A DNA stretch of 64,000 nt from Acidiphilium sp. C61 (GCF_902712915.1 NZ_CACTIA010000005.1:1450001-1514000); one strand, 5' to 3'. Counted from the first letter of the stretch, positions 12,049-21,907 are shown. The notes: a model not told the origin generated them from the letters alone. Program-made: numbers and translations.

Positions 12049-12822
12049 TCAGGCCAGGTCGAGCAGCACCCGCAGGCCGACCATGCCGAGCATCGCGGCG
12101 ATGGCGTAGCGCAGCAGGCGCTCGGGCGCGCGCCTGACCAGCAGGCTGCCGATGGCAACGCCGGGCAGCGAGCCGGCGAGCAGGGCGCCGAGCATCGGCA
12201 CGTCGATCCCGTGCAGCCAGAGCCGGCCGAATCCGGCCACCATCGTCAGCAGCACCGCATGCGCGATGTCCGAGCCGACCACTTCGGCCAGCGACAGTTC
12301 CGGATAAAGGTATATCAGCACCACCGTGCCGAGCGCGCCCGCCCCCACGGAGGACAGCGTGACCGTGACGCCGAGCCCGAAGCCGAGCGCGATCGTGATC
12401 CAGGCGGGCGGCGCCCGCCGCACCCCGCCGCCGCGCCGCGCGATCCACGGCTTCGCCGCCAGCGAGGCGGCCGCGAGCAGCAGCATCGCGCCAAGCAGCC
12501 CGAGGCTCAGCCGGTTGGCCGCAGCACCGTGAACGCCGATTTGCCCGAGCAGCAGGATCGCCGCGATTGCCCCCGGCACGCTGCCGGCGCCCAGCCGCCA
12601 GACGAGGCGCCACGCTACCGTCCGGTTCGCGCCATGCACCGCGGTGCCGAACGCCTTGGTACAGGCGGCAAAGAGCAGGTCGGTGCCGATCGCGGTGGTG
12701 GCTTGGATGCCGAACACCAGCACCAGGATCGGCGTCATCACCGAGCCGCCGCCCACCCCGGTGAGCCCGATCAGCAGGCCGACGCAAAACCCGGTTGCGA
12801 TGAAAGCCGGCGGCATGATCAT
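12049..12822 (-). CDS. TauE/SafE-family membrane transporter (sulfite/sulfonate exporter-like)
   Basis: A 257-residue inner-membrane protein with about seven or eight hydrophobic segments. The two TauE/SafE signature regions are present: GLLIGLTGVGGGSVMTPILV near residue 15 and the second-half repeat GLGVTVTLSSVGAGALGTVVLI near 150. Family members move small anions such as sulfite or sulfoacetate. The start at 12822 follows a GGGAG ribosome site; the longer in-frame extension upstream would overlap the divergent gene at 12904 and looks non-coding. Confidence 0.87.
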   Translation of the reverse strand: MIMPPAFIATGFCVGLLIGLTGVGGGSVMTPILVLVFGIQATTAIGTDLLFAACTKAFGTAVHGANRTVAWRLVWRLGAGSVPGAIAAILLLGQIGVHGAAANRLSLGLLGAMLLLAAASLAAKPWIARRGGGVRRAPPAWITIALGFGLGVTVTLSSVGAGALGTVVLIYLYPELSLAEVVGSDIAHAVLLTMVAGFGRLWLHGIDVPMLGALLAGSLPGVAIGSLLVRRAPERLLRYAIAAMLGMVGLRVLLDLA

Positions 12823-12903
12823 CTCCCATCCGGGGGCTACTGGCGGAAAGCCCGCCTTTCGCGCTAGGACAGCACTAACGCAGCGTGGTTGCCAGGATGC
12901 CTC

Positions 12904-13287
12904 ATGACAGACGCCAGACCGGGCGACAAGCACAAAGCCGAACCGCCGGACGCGGAGACGCGCCTCGCCGATCTTGCGCGCGACTGGATCACGCTCTGGC
13001 AGAGCGAACTCGCCGCCATGGCGCAGGACCGGGAGTGGCGCGAGGCATGGACAGGGCTGATGACAATCTGGGCCGGTGCCGCGACCGCGGCGATCGGCGC
13101 CGCCGAGGCGATGTCCCGTCATGAGCCGCCCCGACGCCCCCGGCCCGATGGAACGGCGCGGCCCGCGCCCCCTGCTGCTGCACCTGATGCTGGCGGCGAT
13201 GCGGTCGAACGCCTCCATCGCCGCATTGCCGAACTTGAGGCGCGTCTGGCCGCACTGGAACGCGACGGAGGGCCTGGCGGACCCTGA
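12904..13287 (+). CDS. Small coiled-coil protein overlapping the PHA synthase-like gene
   Basis: A 127-residue protein, start chosen at the ATG opening MTDARPGDK. An amphipathic N-terminal half (LARDWITLWQSELAAMAQDREWREAWTGLM) is followed by a Pro/Ala-rich linker and a C-terminal coiled coil ([18 protein letters not shown]). Its last 167 bp overlap the start of the next gene in another frame. The size, layout and place directly before a PhaC-type gene recall the PhaE/PhaR subunits of class III/IV PHA synthases or a phasin, but I see no clear homology. The function is therefore an inference from context. Confidence 0.5.
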   Translation: MTDARPGDKHKAEPPDAETRLADLARDWITLWQSELAAMAQDREWREAWTGLMTIWAGAATAAIGAAEAMSRHEPPRRPRPDGTARPAPPAAAPDAGGDAVERLHRRIAELEARLAALERDGGPGGP

Positions 13288-14296
13288 CTTCGCCGCCGCG
13301 GTGGTGCGCGAGGCACTCGAACAGGATGCCGCCCTGCTCGCCGGGATCGCCGCCTATCGCCGCCACCCCTGGCGCCGCACCCTGGCCGACCCGCCAGTTG
13401 TCTGGAGCGAAGGCGAGACCCGCCTGCTCGATTACGGCGGCACCGGCCCGACGCTGTTCTTCGTCCCCAGCCTCGTCAACCGCGCGTATATCCTCGATCT
13501 CGCCGAAGACGCCTCGTTCCTCCGCTTCCTCGCCGCCCGCGGCACCCATCCGCTGCTGCTCGACTGGGGCTGGCCCGGCACCATCGAGCGGCAGTTCACC
13601 CTCACCGACTACATCGCCGGCCGGCTCGACCGTGCCCTCGCCGCGCTGGATCGCCCGGTCATCCTGGTCGGCTACTGCATGGGCGGGCTGCTCGCCCTCG
13701 CCGCCGCCCTGCGCGCGCCCGCCCGCGTCCGCGCCCTCGCCCTGCTGGCGACACCGTGGGACTTCCACGCCGAGGACGCGGCCACGGCGCGCAGCCTCGC
13801 CACCAGCCTGCCCATCCTCGAACCGCTGATGGCCGCCACCGGCACGCTGCCGATCGATGCGCTGCAAACCCTGTTCGCCACGCTCGACCCGTTCGGCGTC
13901 ACCGCGAAATACCGCGCCTTCGCCGCCCTCGATCCCGCGAGCCCGCGCGCCATCCGCTTCGTCGCCCTCGAGGACTGGCTGAACGACGGCGTGCCGCTCG
14001 CTGCCCCGGTCGCCCGCGAAACCCTCGGCGGCTGGTATGGCGAGAACACCACGGCAAACGGCGCCTGGCGCATCGCCGGCCTGCCGGTGAACCCCGCCGC
14101 CCTCGCCTGCCCGACCCTGGTCGCCACCCCGGCGCGGGACCGGCTGGTCCCGCCGTCATCCGCCGCCGCCCTCGCCGCAGCGATCCCCGGCGCTGCCCTG
14201 ATCGCGCCGAATGCCGGGCATATCGGCATGATCGCCGGGATGAGTGCGCCGAAAGCCCTATGGCAACCATTCGGCGAATGGGTGGCCGGGCTGTAG
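13121..14296 (+). CDS. PHA synthase-like alpha/beta hydrolase
   Basis: A 391-residue alpha/beta-fold protein resembling the short (class III) polyhydroxyalkanoate synthases. The nucleophile elbow is GYCMGG with Cys186 in place of the lipase Ser, which is the hallmark of PhaC. A DWGWPG segment precedes it. The candidate acid Asp lies in [14 protein letters not shown] and the base His in NAGHIGMI. It is followed by phaA and the CoA transferase genes, consistent with polyhydroxybutyrate metabolism. It is shorter than class I PhaC (about 590), so it may need a partner subunit, or could be a depolymerase-like relative. The start is uncertain; ATG 13148 is an alternative. Confidence 0.7.
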   Translation: MSRPDAPGPMERRGPRPLLLHLMLAAMRSNASIAALPNLRRVWPHWNATEGLADPDFAAAVVREALEQDAALLAGIAAYRRHPWRRTLADPPVVWSEGETRLLDYGGTGPTLFFVPSLVNRAYILDLAEDASFLRFLAARGTHPLLLDWGWPGTIERQFTLTDYIAGRLDRALAALDRPVILVGYCMGGLLALAAALRAPARVRALALLATPWDFHAEDAATARSLATSLPILEPLMAATGTLPIDALQTLFATLDPFGVTAKYRAFAALDPASPRAIRFVALEDWLNDGVPLAAPVARETLGGWYGENTTANGAWRIAGLPVNPAALACPTLVATPARDRLVPPSSAAALAAAIPGAALIAPNAGHIGMIAGMSAPKALWQPFGEWVAGL

Positions 14297-14354
14297 CCCT
14301 TGCGGCGGCAAGCGGCTATGCTGTGGCGCAGGAACAAGACGGAGGAACAGCTCA

Positions 14355-15527
14355 ATGGACGACATCGTCATCGCAGCCGCGGCGCGTACGCCGGTCGGCA
14401 GCTTCAACGGCGCCTTTGCAGCCACCCCGGCGCATGTGCTGGGCGAGATCGCGATCCGGGCCGCGCTGCAGCGCGCCGGGCTTTCCCCCGAAGAGGTCGA
14501 CGAAGTGATCCTCGGCCAGGTGCTCGCAGCCGGCGCCGGGCAGAATCCCGCCCGCCAGGCCGCGCGCAATGCCGGCATCCCCGATTCCAAGACCGCCTTC
14601 GGCATCAACCAGGTCTGCGGCTCCGGCCTGCGCGCCGTGGCGCTTGCCGCCCAGCAGGTGATGTCCGGCCAGTCCGACATCGTCATCGCCGGCGGCCAGG
14701 AAAGCATGTCGCTCAGCACCCATGTCGCCCATCTGCGGGCCGGCACCAAGATGGGCGACGTCAAGTTCATCGACTCCATGATCAAGGACGGGCTGTGGGA
14801 CGCCTTCAACGGCTACCACATGGGCACCACCGCCGAGAACGTCGCCCGCGCCTACCAGATCACCCGCGAGGAGCAGGACGCCCTCGCCCTCGCCTCGCAG
14901 CACAAGGCCGCCGCGGCACAGAAATCCGGCCGCTTCCGCGACGAGATCGCGCCGGTGACGATCACCACCCGCAAGGGCGAGATCGTGGTCGCCGACGATG
15001 AATACATCCGCCACGACGCCTCGGCCGAGAGCATGGCGAAGCTCAAGCCCGCCTTCTCGAAGGACGGCACCGTGACCGCCGGCAACGCCTCCGGCATCAA
15101 TGACGGCGCCGCCGCCCTCGTAGTCATGTCGGCGAAGGAAGCGGCGAAGCGCGGCCTCACCCCGCTCGCCCGCATCGCCAGCTTCGCCACCGCCGGCGTC
15201 GATCCCGCGGTGATGGGCACCGGGCCGATCCCTTCCTCGCAGAAGGCGCTCTCCCGGGCCGGCTGGTCAGTCACCGATCTCGACCTGGTCGAGGCGAACG
15301 AAGCCTTCGCCGCCCAGGCCTGCGCGGTGAACAAGGGCCTCAATCTCGACCCGGCGAAGGTGAACGTGAACGGCGGCGCCATCGCCATCGGCCACCCGAT
15401 CGGCGCCTCGGGCGCGCGCGTCCTGACCACCCTGCTCTTCGAGATGCAGAAGCGCGACGCCCGCAAGGGTCTCGCCACGCTGTGCATCGGCGGCGGCATG
15501 GGCGTCGCCATGTGCGTCGAACGCTGA
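14355..15527 (+). CDS. phaA: Acetyl-CoA acetyltransferase (beta-ketothiolase)
   Basis: A biosynthetic thiolase that condenses two acetyl-CoA to acetoacetyl-CoA, the entry to polyhydroxybutyrate, or runs in reverse during ketone use. The 390-residue protein has the acyl-enzyme Cys88 ([12 protein letters not shown]), the NEAFAAQA motif, the catalytic His in [16 protein letters not shown] and the second Cys in [13 protein letters not shown] strong ribosome site (GGAGGAACAG) decides the start. It heads a plus-strand run with scoA, scoB and gabT. Confidence 0.96.
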   Translation: MDDIVIAAAARTPVGSFNGAFAATPAHVLGEIAIRAALQRAGLSPEEVDEVILGQVLAAGAGQNPARQAARNAGIPDSKTAFGINQVCGSGLRAVALAAQQVMSGQSDIVIAGGQESMSLSTHVAHLRAGTKMGDVKFIDSMIKDGLWDAFNGYHMGTTAENVARAYQITREEQDALALASQHKAAAAQKSGRFRDEIAPVTITTRKGEIVVADDEYIRHDASAESMAKLKPAFSKDGTVTAGNASGINDGAAALVVMSAKEAAKRGLTPLARIASFATAGVDPAVMGTGPIPSSQKALSRAGWSVTDLDLVEANEAFAAQACAVNKGLNLDPAKVNVNGGAIAIGHPIGASGARVLTTLLFEMQKRDARKGLATLCIGGGMGVAMCVER

Positions 15528-15551
15528 AACACCAAGGAGGAAACCAACCGG

Positions 15552-16253
15552 ATGCGTAAGGTCTATTCCGGCGCCGTCGAGGCGCTCGCCGGTCTGCTGC
15601 GCGACGACATGACCATCCTCGCCGGCGGCTTTGGCCTGTGTGGCGTGCCGATGGCGCTGATCGAGGCGATCCGCGAAAGCGGCGTGCGCAACCTGACCAT
15701 CGTCTCCAACAATGCCGGGATCGACGGGGTCGGTCTCGGCATCCTGCTGGATACGCGGCAGGTGCGGAAGATGATCTCGTCCTATGTCGGCGAGAACGCC
15801 ACCTTCGCCCGGCAATATCTCGCCGGCGAGCTTGAGATCGAGTTCAACCCGCAGGGCACCCTGGCCGAACGCATCCGCGCCGGCGGCGCCGGCATCCCCG
15901 CCTTCTTCACCGCGACGGGCTATGGCACGCAGGTTGCCGACGGCAAGGAAACCCGCGAGTTCGACGGCCGGCATTACGTGATGGAGCGCGGCATCTTCGG
16001 CGATCTCGCCGTGGTCCATGCCTGGAAGGGCGATACCGAGGGCAATCTCGTCTATCGGAAGACGGCGCGGAACTTCAACCCGATCTGCGCCGCCGCCGCC
16101 AAGGTGACGGTCGCCGAGGTCGAGGAGCTGGTCGAACCCGGCACGCTCGACCCGGACCATATCGTCACCCCCGGAATCTACGTGAAACGCATCGTCAAGC
16201 TTGCGCAGGTCGAGAAGCACATCGAAAAGCGCACCGTGCGCGAGCGGGCCTGA
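15552..16253 (+). CDS. scoA: 3-oxoacid CoA-transferase subunit A
   Basis: The alpha subunit of succinyl-CoA:3-ketoacid CoA transferase, which activates acetoacetate to acetoacetyl-CoA. The 233 residues begin with the GAVEALAGLLRDDMTILAGGFGLCGVP glycine-rich CoA-binding region. It also has SNNAGIDGVGLGILL, AERIRAGGAGIPAFFT and the conserved NLVYRKTARNFNP block. It lies 24 bp after phaA, with ribosome site AAGGAGG, and 10 bp before scoB. Together with bdhA and phaA it completes the hydroxybutyrate to acetyl-CoA route. Confidence 0.95.
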   Translation: MRKVYSGAVEALAGLLRDDMTILAGGFGLCGVPMALIEAIRESGVRNLTIVSNNAGIDGVGLGILLDTRQVRKMISSYVGENATFARQYLAGELEIEFNPQGTLAERIRAGGAGIPAFFTATGYGTQVADGKETREFDGRHYVMERGIFGDLAVVHAWKGDTEGNLVYRKTARNFNPICAAAAKVTVAEVEELVEPGTLDPDHIVTPGIYVKRIVKLAQVEKHIEKRTVRERA

Positions 16254-16263
16254 GGAGGAAAAC

Positions 16264-16944
16264 ATGCCCTGGACACGCGACCAGATGGCGGCCCGCGCCG
16301 CCCGTGAACTGCAGGACGGATTCTACGTCAATCTCGGCATCGGCATCCCGACGCTGGTGGCCAACCACATCCCCGAGGGCGTCTCGGTCCACCTGCACTC
16401 CGAGAACGGCATGCTCGGGATCGGCCCTTTCCCCTATGAGGGCGAGGAAGACGCCGACCTGATCAACGCCGGCAAGCAGACCGTCACCGAGCTGCCGACC
16501 ACGAGCTATTTCGACTCTGCCGAATCCTTCGCCATGGTGCGCGGCGGGCATATCGACATCTCCATCCTCGGCGCGCTGCAAGTGGCCGAGAACGGCGATC
16601 TCGCGAACTGGATGATCCCCGGCAAGATGGTGAAGGGCATGGGCGGCGCGATGGACCTCGTCGCCGGCGTGCCGCGCGTCGTCGTGCTCATGGAGCACAC
16701 CGCCAAGGGCGAAGCCAAGATCCTGCGCAAATGCTCCCTGCCGCTCACCGGCAAGAACGTGGTCAGCATGATCGTCACCGACATGGCGGTCTTTGAGGTC
16801 GATCACACCCGCTCACCCTCGCTCGTTCTGGTCGACAAGCCGGACGATGTGACGATCGAGCAGATCCGCGACGCGACGGAAGCCGATTTCGTGGTGCACA
16901 GCACGATGCACCGCAGCCCGGTCGCTGCGGACATCGGAAAATGA
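16264..16944 (+). CDS. scoB: 3-oxoacid CoA-transferase subunit B
   Basis: The beta subunit of the acetoacetate CoA transferase. It carries the catalytic glutamate, Glu47 in the HSENGMLGIGPFP motif, which forms the enzyme-CoA thioester. GIGIPTLVANHIP precedes it and GGHIDISILGALQV follows. It has 226 residues from the ATG at 16264, which sits behind a GAGGAGGA ribosome site. The stop overlaps the next start as ATGA, coupling it to the aminotransferase gene. Confidence 0.95.
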   Translation: MPWTRDQMAARAARELQDGFYVNLGIGIPTLVANHIPEGVSVHLHSENGMLGIGPFPYEGEEDADLINAGKQTVTELPTTSYFDSAESFAMVRGGHIDISILGALQVAENGDLANWMIPGKMVKGMGGAMDLVAGVPRVVVLMEHTAKGEAKILRKCSLPLTGKNVVSMIVTDMAVFEVDHTRSPSLVLVDKPDDVTIEQIRDATEADFVVHSTMHRSPVAADIGK

Positions 16945-18221
16945 GCGCGAATTCCGAGCTGCACGGCCGCCGCGAGGCGGCCATCGCCCGCGGTGTAGGC
17001 ATCAGCCATCCGATGGCCTACACCGCCCACGCCGAGAACGCCGAACTGTGGGACGCGGAGGGGAAGCGGTATATCGACTTCGCCGCCGGCATCGCGGTGC
17101 TCAATACCGGGCACCGCCACCCGAAGGTGATAGCGGCCGTCCGCAAGCAGCTCGACCGCTTCACCCATACCTGCTTCCAGGTCACGCCGTATGAGCCCTA
17201 TGTCGCCCTGGCCGAGCGGCTCAACGCGATCGCCCCGATCGAGGGACCGGCGAAAACCGTGTTCCTCACCACTGGCGCCGAGGCGCTGGAAAACGCCGTC
17301 AAGATCGCCCGCGCCGCCACCGGCCGCCCCGGCATCATCACCTTCGCCGGCGGCTATCACGGCCGCACCCTGCTGACCATGGCGATGACCGGCAAGGTCG
17401 TGCCCTACAAGAAGCGCTTCGCGCCGATGCCGGCCGAAATCTATCACGCGCCCTTTCCCTTCGAGCCCTTCGGCGTCAGCGTCGCCGACAGTCTTCGCGG
17501 CATCGAGATGCTGTTTCGCGCCGATATCGAGCCCGAGCGCGTTGCCGCCATCGTGATCGAGCCGGTCCAGGGCGAGGGCGGGTTCATCCCGGCGCCGGCC
17601 GAGTTGCTGGTCGCACTGCGCGCGCTGTGCGACCGCCACGGCATCCTGCTGATCGCCGACGAGGTGCAGACCGGCTTCGGCCGCACCGGGAAGATGTTCG
17701 GCATCGAGCATTCCGGCGTGAAGCCGGACCTCATGACGGTCGCGAAATCGCTGGCCGGCGGTTTCCCGCTTTCCGGCGTGATCGGCCGCACCGCGGTGAT
17801 GGACGCGCCGGAGCCCGGCGGCCTCGGCGGCACCTATGCCGGCAACCCGCTCGCCTGCGCCGCCGCCCTCGCGGTGCTCGACGTGATCCAGGAGGAAAAC
17901 CTGGTGGACCGCGCCAATGCGATCGGTGCCACGATGAAGGGCAGGCTCGAGCGCATCGCCGCCCGCAACGACGTTGCCCCGATCGCCGCGATCCGCGGGC
18001 CGGGTGCCATGATCGCCTTCGACATCGTCCGCCAGCGCGGCGGTCACGAACCGGACGCCGAGACCACGAAACAGGTCATCGCCCGCGCCCGCGAGCACGG
18101 CCTCATCGTGATTTCCTGCGGCGTCCACGGCAACACGATCCGCCTGCTGGTGCCGCTGACGGTCAGCGATGCCGTGCTCGGCGAAGGGCTCGACGCCCTG
18201 CAAGCGGCACTTTCCGGCTGA
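16941..18221 (+). CDS. gabT: 4-aminobutyrate aminotransferase
   Basis: A class III PLP-dependent aminotransferase of 426 residues that moves the amino group of 4-aminobutyrate to 2-oxoglutarate. Visible features are YIDFAAGIAVLNTGHRHP, TGAEALENAVKIARAATGRPG, the PLP-contacting DEVQTGFGRTG, the Schiff-base Lys in TVAKSLAGGFPLSGV and GGTYAGNPLACAAALA. The GABA preference is judged from overall resemblance; a related omega-amino acid substrate is possible. It is the last gene of the phaA-scoAB run and overlaps scoB by 4 bp. Confidence 0.88.
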   Translation: MSANSELHGRREAAIARGVGISHPMAYTAHAENAELWDAEGKRYIDFAAGIAVLNTGHRHPKVIAAVRKQLDRFTHTCFQVTPYEPYVALAERLNAIAPIEGPAKTVFLTTGAEALENAVKIARAATGRPGIITFAGGYHGRTLLTMAMTGKVVPYKKRFAPMPAEIYHAPFPFEPFGVSVADSLRGIEMLFRADIEPERVAAIVIEPVQGEGGFIPAPAELLVALRALCDRHGILLIADEVQTGFGRTGKMFGIEHSGVKPDLMTVAKSLAGGFPLSGVIGRTAVMDAPEPGGLGGTYAGNPLACAAALAVLDVIQEENLVDRANAIGATMKGRLERIAARNDVAPIAAIRGPGAMIAFDIVRQRGGHEPDAETTKQVIARAREHGLIVISCGVHGNTIRLLVPLTVSDAVLGEGLDALQAALSG

Positions 18222-18244
18222 GACAGCGCGCGCTCCGGCGCTCC

Positions 18245-18273
18245 GGCGCTCCGTCCTTCCGGTCTGGAGCGCC
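18245..18273 (+). terminator. Candidate terminator after gabT
   Basis: An 8-bp perfect hairpin (GGCGCTCC / GGAGCGCC, 13-nt loop) lies 23 bp after the gabT stop. It is preceded by tandem GGCGCTCC units. There is only a weak TATAAAT stretch after it, so intrinsic termination is plausible rather than clear. It also lies between convergent genes. Confidence 0.4.
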
Positions 18274-18286
18274 GGGCTATAAATGA

Positions 18287-20326
18287 TCAGCGATAGCGCG
18301 GCCGTGGGTCGAACTGGGCCAGCCGGTCCCAATGAGAGCGTAGCAGCGCGATCTTGTCGAAGACGAGCGCGAGGTCGCCCATCTCCCGGGCCAGCCGGCG
18401 GTCCGTTGCGAGCCCGCGATGCGACGGCTCGCCCGAAATCAGCCGCGCCCCGGCCGAAACCCTGAGCCAGCCGATCTGCCCGCCCTCGCCATCGGGCAGG
18501 GCAACCGGCTGACCGATATGGCAAATGCGAGCGGCAATACTGCGATCGCGGCCGGTGTCGAAGAGTGCGGCGCAATCCGCGTTCAGCCAATGATAGAGCT
18601 GACGAGCCGCGGCAGGGTCCAGCAGCCGGTCCATCGAGCCCGGCGCACGCACGGCGAAAGCGAAAACGCTGCGCAGCGCGTCCCAGCCGCCACCCTCGCG
18701 GGCGGGATCGGCGACGGTCTGCAACACAAAGATGTCATGCCGCGCCACCGCCGCCTCGACCGCGGCGCGAAACCGCAGGAGAACGTCGGACTTGCGCGCC
18801 TCCGGCACTGCGGCGAACACCCGCAACTCCGCCAGCGCCGCGCGCCAGCGCAGCAACAGGCCATAATTCGCGCCTTCGGGCAGACCGCGCGCCGCCATTG
18901 CCGAAGGCGGCCACTCGCCCCGGCTGAAATAGGCATCGAGCCCGGAGGGCAGCCGTCCGCGCCCGAGCCGTCGCGCGATGCGCGGGGGAATGAGGGCGGC
19001 GCCGGCAAAAGGCGGGCCGGTGAGAAATTTCGACCCGGTGATCTGCACCACGGCATCAAGGTCGAGATAGGCGCGGATGCGCGAAGGTCCGATCCGCATC
19101 TGGCAGGCATCGACCACAATATCCAGCGCATCGCCAAAGCGCGCGCGCAAATTGCGCAGCAGCGCCATCGACGGTGCGAGAAGACCGGTCTTGGACAGGT
19201 CGAGCGCATGCAGGATCACCCGGCGCCCGGCCGCCGCCGCAGCCGCGACCGCGCGGCCGATCTCGTCCTCGATGTCTGCTGCCGGGCGCGGAATGCCGTA
19301 TTTGTCGCGCAACGGAACCGAGACCAGCTCGGTATCCGGCCTGAACCCGCCGATCGGGGCGGCGCGCGAGACATCGTGCCCGTTCGCGGTATCGATCGCG
19401 AAATGCCTTCCCACCGCGGCCATCGGCACGCCGCTGCCGGTTTCCTCGGGCGCCAGCAGAATGGTTGTGATCGGCTGCCCGGCATCGGGCAAGTGGCTGA
19501 GGGCGAGGGCGAGCAATTCGCTGTCGGTGCCCGAGGCGGCGAGCACGACCGCCCCGCCCGCCGGCAGGCCGGAATCGTGCCCGATGCGCCGGCGCACGGC
19601 GACGGCCTCCTGCCCGATCGCGCGGCGGTCGCCATCGCGCAGCATCGCCGCGGTCAGCCGCAGCCGCACCCGGTCCGCCGCCTCATAGCCGCGCTCGGAG
19701 ACCGAAGATGCGGTGGACGAAGCGAAGGTTACCGCCCACGGTCGCGGCCGGTGGCTGCATCCATAGCCGTTGAGGTCGCTCTGCGGGTCGCGCATGAGCC
19801 GGATGTCGCCGCCGGTTTCCATGATGGATTCGACGATGCCGATCACCGGCCACAGCGCCCGGCACCGGGCGATATCCGCCGCCCCTGCCGCACCGGCGCC
19901 ATTGGCCAGCGCAGCCAGGTCGCGCGAAACCCGTTCGAGCTGGTCTGCCGCCGGCGGCGGTTCCGCCGCCATCGTCACCGCCCACGGAAAGCGCGGCAGC
20001 GGCGGCATCCGCTCGGCCTCGGCGAATTGCGCGGCGGCGCGGGCGGCAGCAAGCCCGGCGAGCGGCACCGGCACGCCGGCGCGCACCAGCGCGAGCCATT
20101 CCCCGGCGAGGCGAAGCGCGAAGCGACGGGCCAGCCGGTCGATACCATCGTCAAACACGACCCGCCCCGCGGCGAAATCGATCCCGATGCCCGAAGGCGC
20201 TGCACCGGATCGGCATTCGGCGCCGCGGAGCATCCAGAACGCCACATTGCGCCGCAATTCCGCATCCATCGCGGCATCGGCGCGGGCACCCTTCAGACGA
20301 GGAGGCTCGGGAGATCGGTTGCTCAT
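18287..20326 (-). CDS. Large unrecognised protein with a PLP-dependent transferase-like region
   Basis: A 679-residue protein I cannot assign. The middle (about residues 230-500) looks like a fold-type I PLP enzyme. It has a small-residue turn before the cofactor site (VVLAASGTDSELLALAL), a VVDACQMRIG strand whose Asp would contact the PLP nitrogen, and QITGSKFLTGPPFAG, whose Lys is a candidate Schiff-base residue. The N-terminal 200 and C-terminal 150 residues have no motif I recognise. It is convergent with gabT and sits next to yraN. The start at 20326 is preferred over an in-frame codon 12 residues upstream. Confidence 0.65.
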   Translation of the reverse strand: MSNRSPEPPRLKGARADAAMDAELRRNVAFWMLRGAECRSGAAPSGIGIDFAAGRVVFDDGIDRLARRFALRLAGEWLALVRAGVPVPLAGLAAARAAAQFAEAERMPPLPRFPWAVTMAAEPPPAADQLERVSRDLAALANGAGAAGAADIARCRALWPVIGIVESIMETGGDIRLMRDPQSDLNGYGCSHRPRPWAVTFASSTASSVSERGYEAADRVRLRLTAAMLRDGDRRAIGQEAVAVRRRIGHDSGLPAGGAVVLAASGTDSELLALALSHLPDAGQPITTILLAPEETGSGVPMAAVGRHFAIDTANGHDVSRAAPIGGFRPDTELVSVPLRDKYGIPRPAADIEDEIGRAVAAAAAAGRRVILHALDLSKTGLLAPSMALLRNLRARFGDALDIVVDACQMRIGPSRIRAYLDLDAVVQITGSKFLTGPPFAGAALIPPRIARRLGRGRLPSGLDAYFSRGEWPPSAMAARGLPEGANYGLLLRWRAALAELRVFAAVPEARKSDVLLRFRAAVEAAVARHDIFVLQTVADPAREGGGWDALRSVFAFAVRAPGSMDRLLDPAAARQLYHWLNADCAALFDTGRDRSIAARICHIGQPVALPDGEGGQIGWLRVSAGARLISGEPSHRGLATDRRLAREMGDLALVFDKIALLRSHWDRLAQFDPRPRYR

Positions 20327-20367
20327 GCTGTCCTTATACGCGCCTCTGCGCCGCAGAGCCAAACGCT

Positions 20368-20772
20368 TCAGCCATCATCGGCGCGAAATGCCGCAAAGAT
20401 CGGATGAACCGCCTCGCCGGTCACCAGGATGACGTCGAAGCGTGTCTCCGGACGCGCCCAGCCGGGCTGCTGGCCGAGAGCGATTTCGGCCGCCGCGACG
20501 AGTCGCCGCCGCTGCCGCGGGGTGAGCGCATCGGCGGCAGCGCGCAGGGCGGCGCGGGCCTTCACCTCGACGAAGGCGAGCACCTCCCGATCGGCCACGA
20601 CGAGGTCGATTTCCCCCGCCGGGGTACGCAACCTTCGCGCGAGTATCTCAAATCCTCTGGCGCCGTACAAGTTAGCGACGAGGGTCTCAGCGCCCCTGCC
20701 GCGCAACTCGGCCCGGCGGCGGGCGGAAAGCCCGGTTTTCTGGGATTCTTCCACCTCGGATTGTCTCGACAT
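20368..20772 (-). CDS. YraN/UPF0102-family endonuclease-like protein
   Basis: A 134-residue protein with the PD-(D/E)XK core of the YraN family: GAETLVANLYGARGFEILARRLR, then GEIDLVVADREVLAFVEVKAR carrying the Asp and the E-x-K pair, and a C-terminal FDVILV strand. Family members are predicted Holliday-junction-resolvase-like nucleases of unknown role. In many bacteria the gene neighbours rsmI; here its neighbours are the PLP-fold protein and an XRE regulator. Confidence 0.9.
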   Translation of the reverse strand: MSRQSEVEESQKTGLSARRRAELRGRGAETLVANLYGARGFEILARRLRTPAGEIDLVVADREVLAFVEVKARAALRAAADALTPRQRRRLVAAAEIALGQQPGWARPETRFDVILVTGEAVHPIFAAFRADDG

Positions 20773-20976
20773 GTAAACAGGGATACGTCATATGATGTAA
20801 ATAGGATACACCGCCTATCTAGAATTGGCTCGATGGCGGAAAAACGATTTTTCTGGTCTTAATAATCTTTCATTGGAGAAAAAAAGAAATTACACTTTGC
20901 CTGTCATCTCTGTTAATGAATTGTTGAGATGAGCCGTATTGTAGAGCCAAAAGTGTTTAAAAAGTGAGAAACGACA

Positions 20977-21855
20977 ATGCATTTTAATGATATTGGGCAG
21001 CAACTCAGAGCCTATCGCATGGAGTCCGGCCTCAAGGCCGAAGAGATCGCTGCCCGTCTCGGCGTGTCGCGCGCCGCCCTTTATCGCTACGAAAAAGGCG
21101 AGGTCATTAAGCTCGACACCGTCAAGCGTCTGGCCGAACTGCTCAAGATTTCGCCGCTGACCTTGCTCGGTATCGGCATCGAATATTACAGCCGGCCCAT
21201 CGGGTATCTCGAGCGGCTCCGCCAGATCGAGGAAACATCCGATCAGATCCTGCAATTCTTCGGCCCGATCTGCTATCTGACCACCTCCGAGGAATATGAC
21301 GCCACCCTCGCGCAGGTGTTCGAGGAAAACGCCGAGATCAGCGGCCAGGACCGCGCCATGGCCCGCACCGCTGCGGAACAGGTGCTCAGCGTTCTCGCGG
21401 TCCGCAAGCGGATGTTCATCGCCCGCCGCCCCTCGGTCATCGCGATCCTCACCACCGCGTCGCTGCAGCGCTTCATCGAGCACGGCATCGCCGGCACCCT
21501 GCCGCTGTCCGAAAAGCTTCGCCGGAAATGCCGCGACACCGCGCACCGCGAGGTCGAGCGCATGATCGAACTGATGGAGAGCGAGCCGATCGGCCTGCAG
21601 CTCGGCCTGATGCCCGGCGGCGATCCGAACGGTCCCTTCTCGATCCTGCGTTCGCGCGAGCGCGCCTGCCTCGCGGTGAACCCCTTCCCGACCGACGCGC
21701 CGCCCGACGCGCAAACCGGTGTGGCCATGATCACCAGCGCCGACGACGCGGTGATGACCCATCAGCGCGTCGCCGAGGGCGCCTGGCGCGACGCCATCAA
21801 GGGCCGCGCCGCGGCGGCCGAGGTGCGGCGGATGCTGGAACCGGCCATGGCCTGA
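20977..21855 (+). CDS. XRE-family transcriptional regulator
   Basis: A 292-residue regulator with an N-terminal helix-turn-helix of the Cro/C1 type (residues 5-60: LRAYRMESGLKAEEIAARLG, VSRAALYRYEKGEVIKLDTV). A roughly 220-residue alpha-helical C-terminal domain of unknown ligand follows. The 204-bp region upstream (20773-20976) is noticeably AT-rich compared with neighbouring genes and must hold its promoter and that of the divergent yraN gene. There is no adjacent toxin or prophage gene, so this looks like a chromosomal regulator. Confidence 0.85.
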   Translation: MHFNDIGQQLRAYRMESGLKAEEIAARLGVSRAALYRYEKGEVIKLDTVKRLAELLKISPLTLLGIGIEYYSRPIGYLERLRQIEETSDQILQFFGPICYLTTSEEYDATLAQVFEENAEISGQDRAMARTAAEQVLSVLAVRKRMFIARRPSVIAILTTASLQRFIEHGIAGTLPLSEKLRRKCRDTAHREVERMIELMESEPIGLQLGLMPGGDPNGPFSILRSRERACLAVNPFPTDAPPDAQTGVAMITSADDAVMTHQRVAEGAWRDAIKGRAAAAEVRRMLEPAMA

Positions 21856-21907
21856 TTTCCCGCGCCGGCAGGGAGACAAACCCCTGCCGGCGCGTTACAC
21901 TTCGCGC

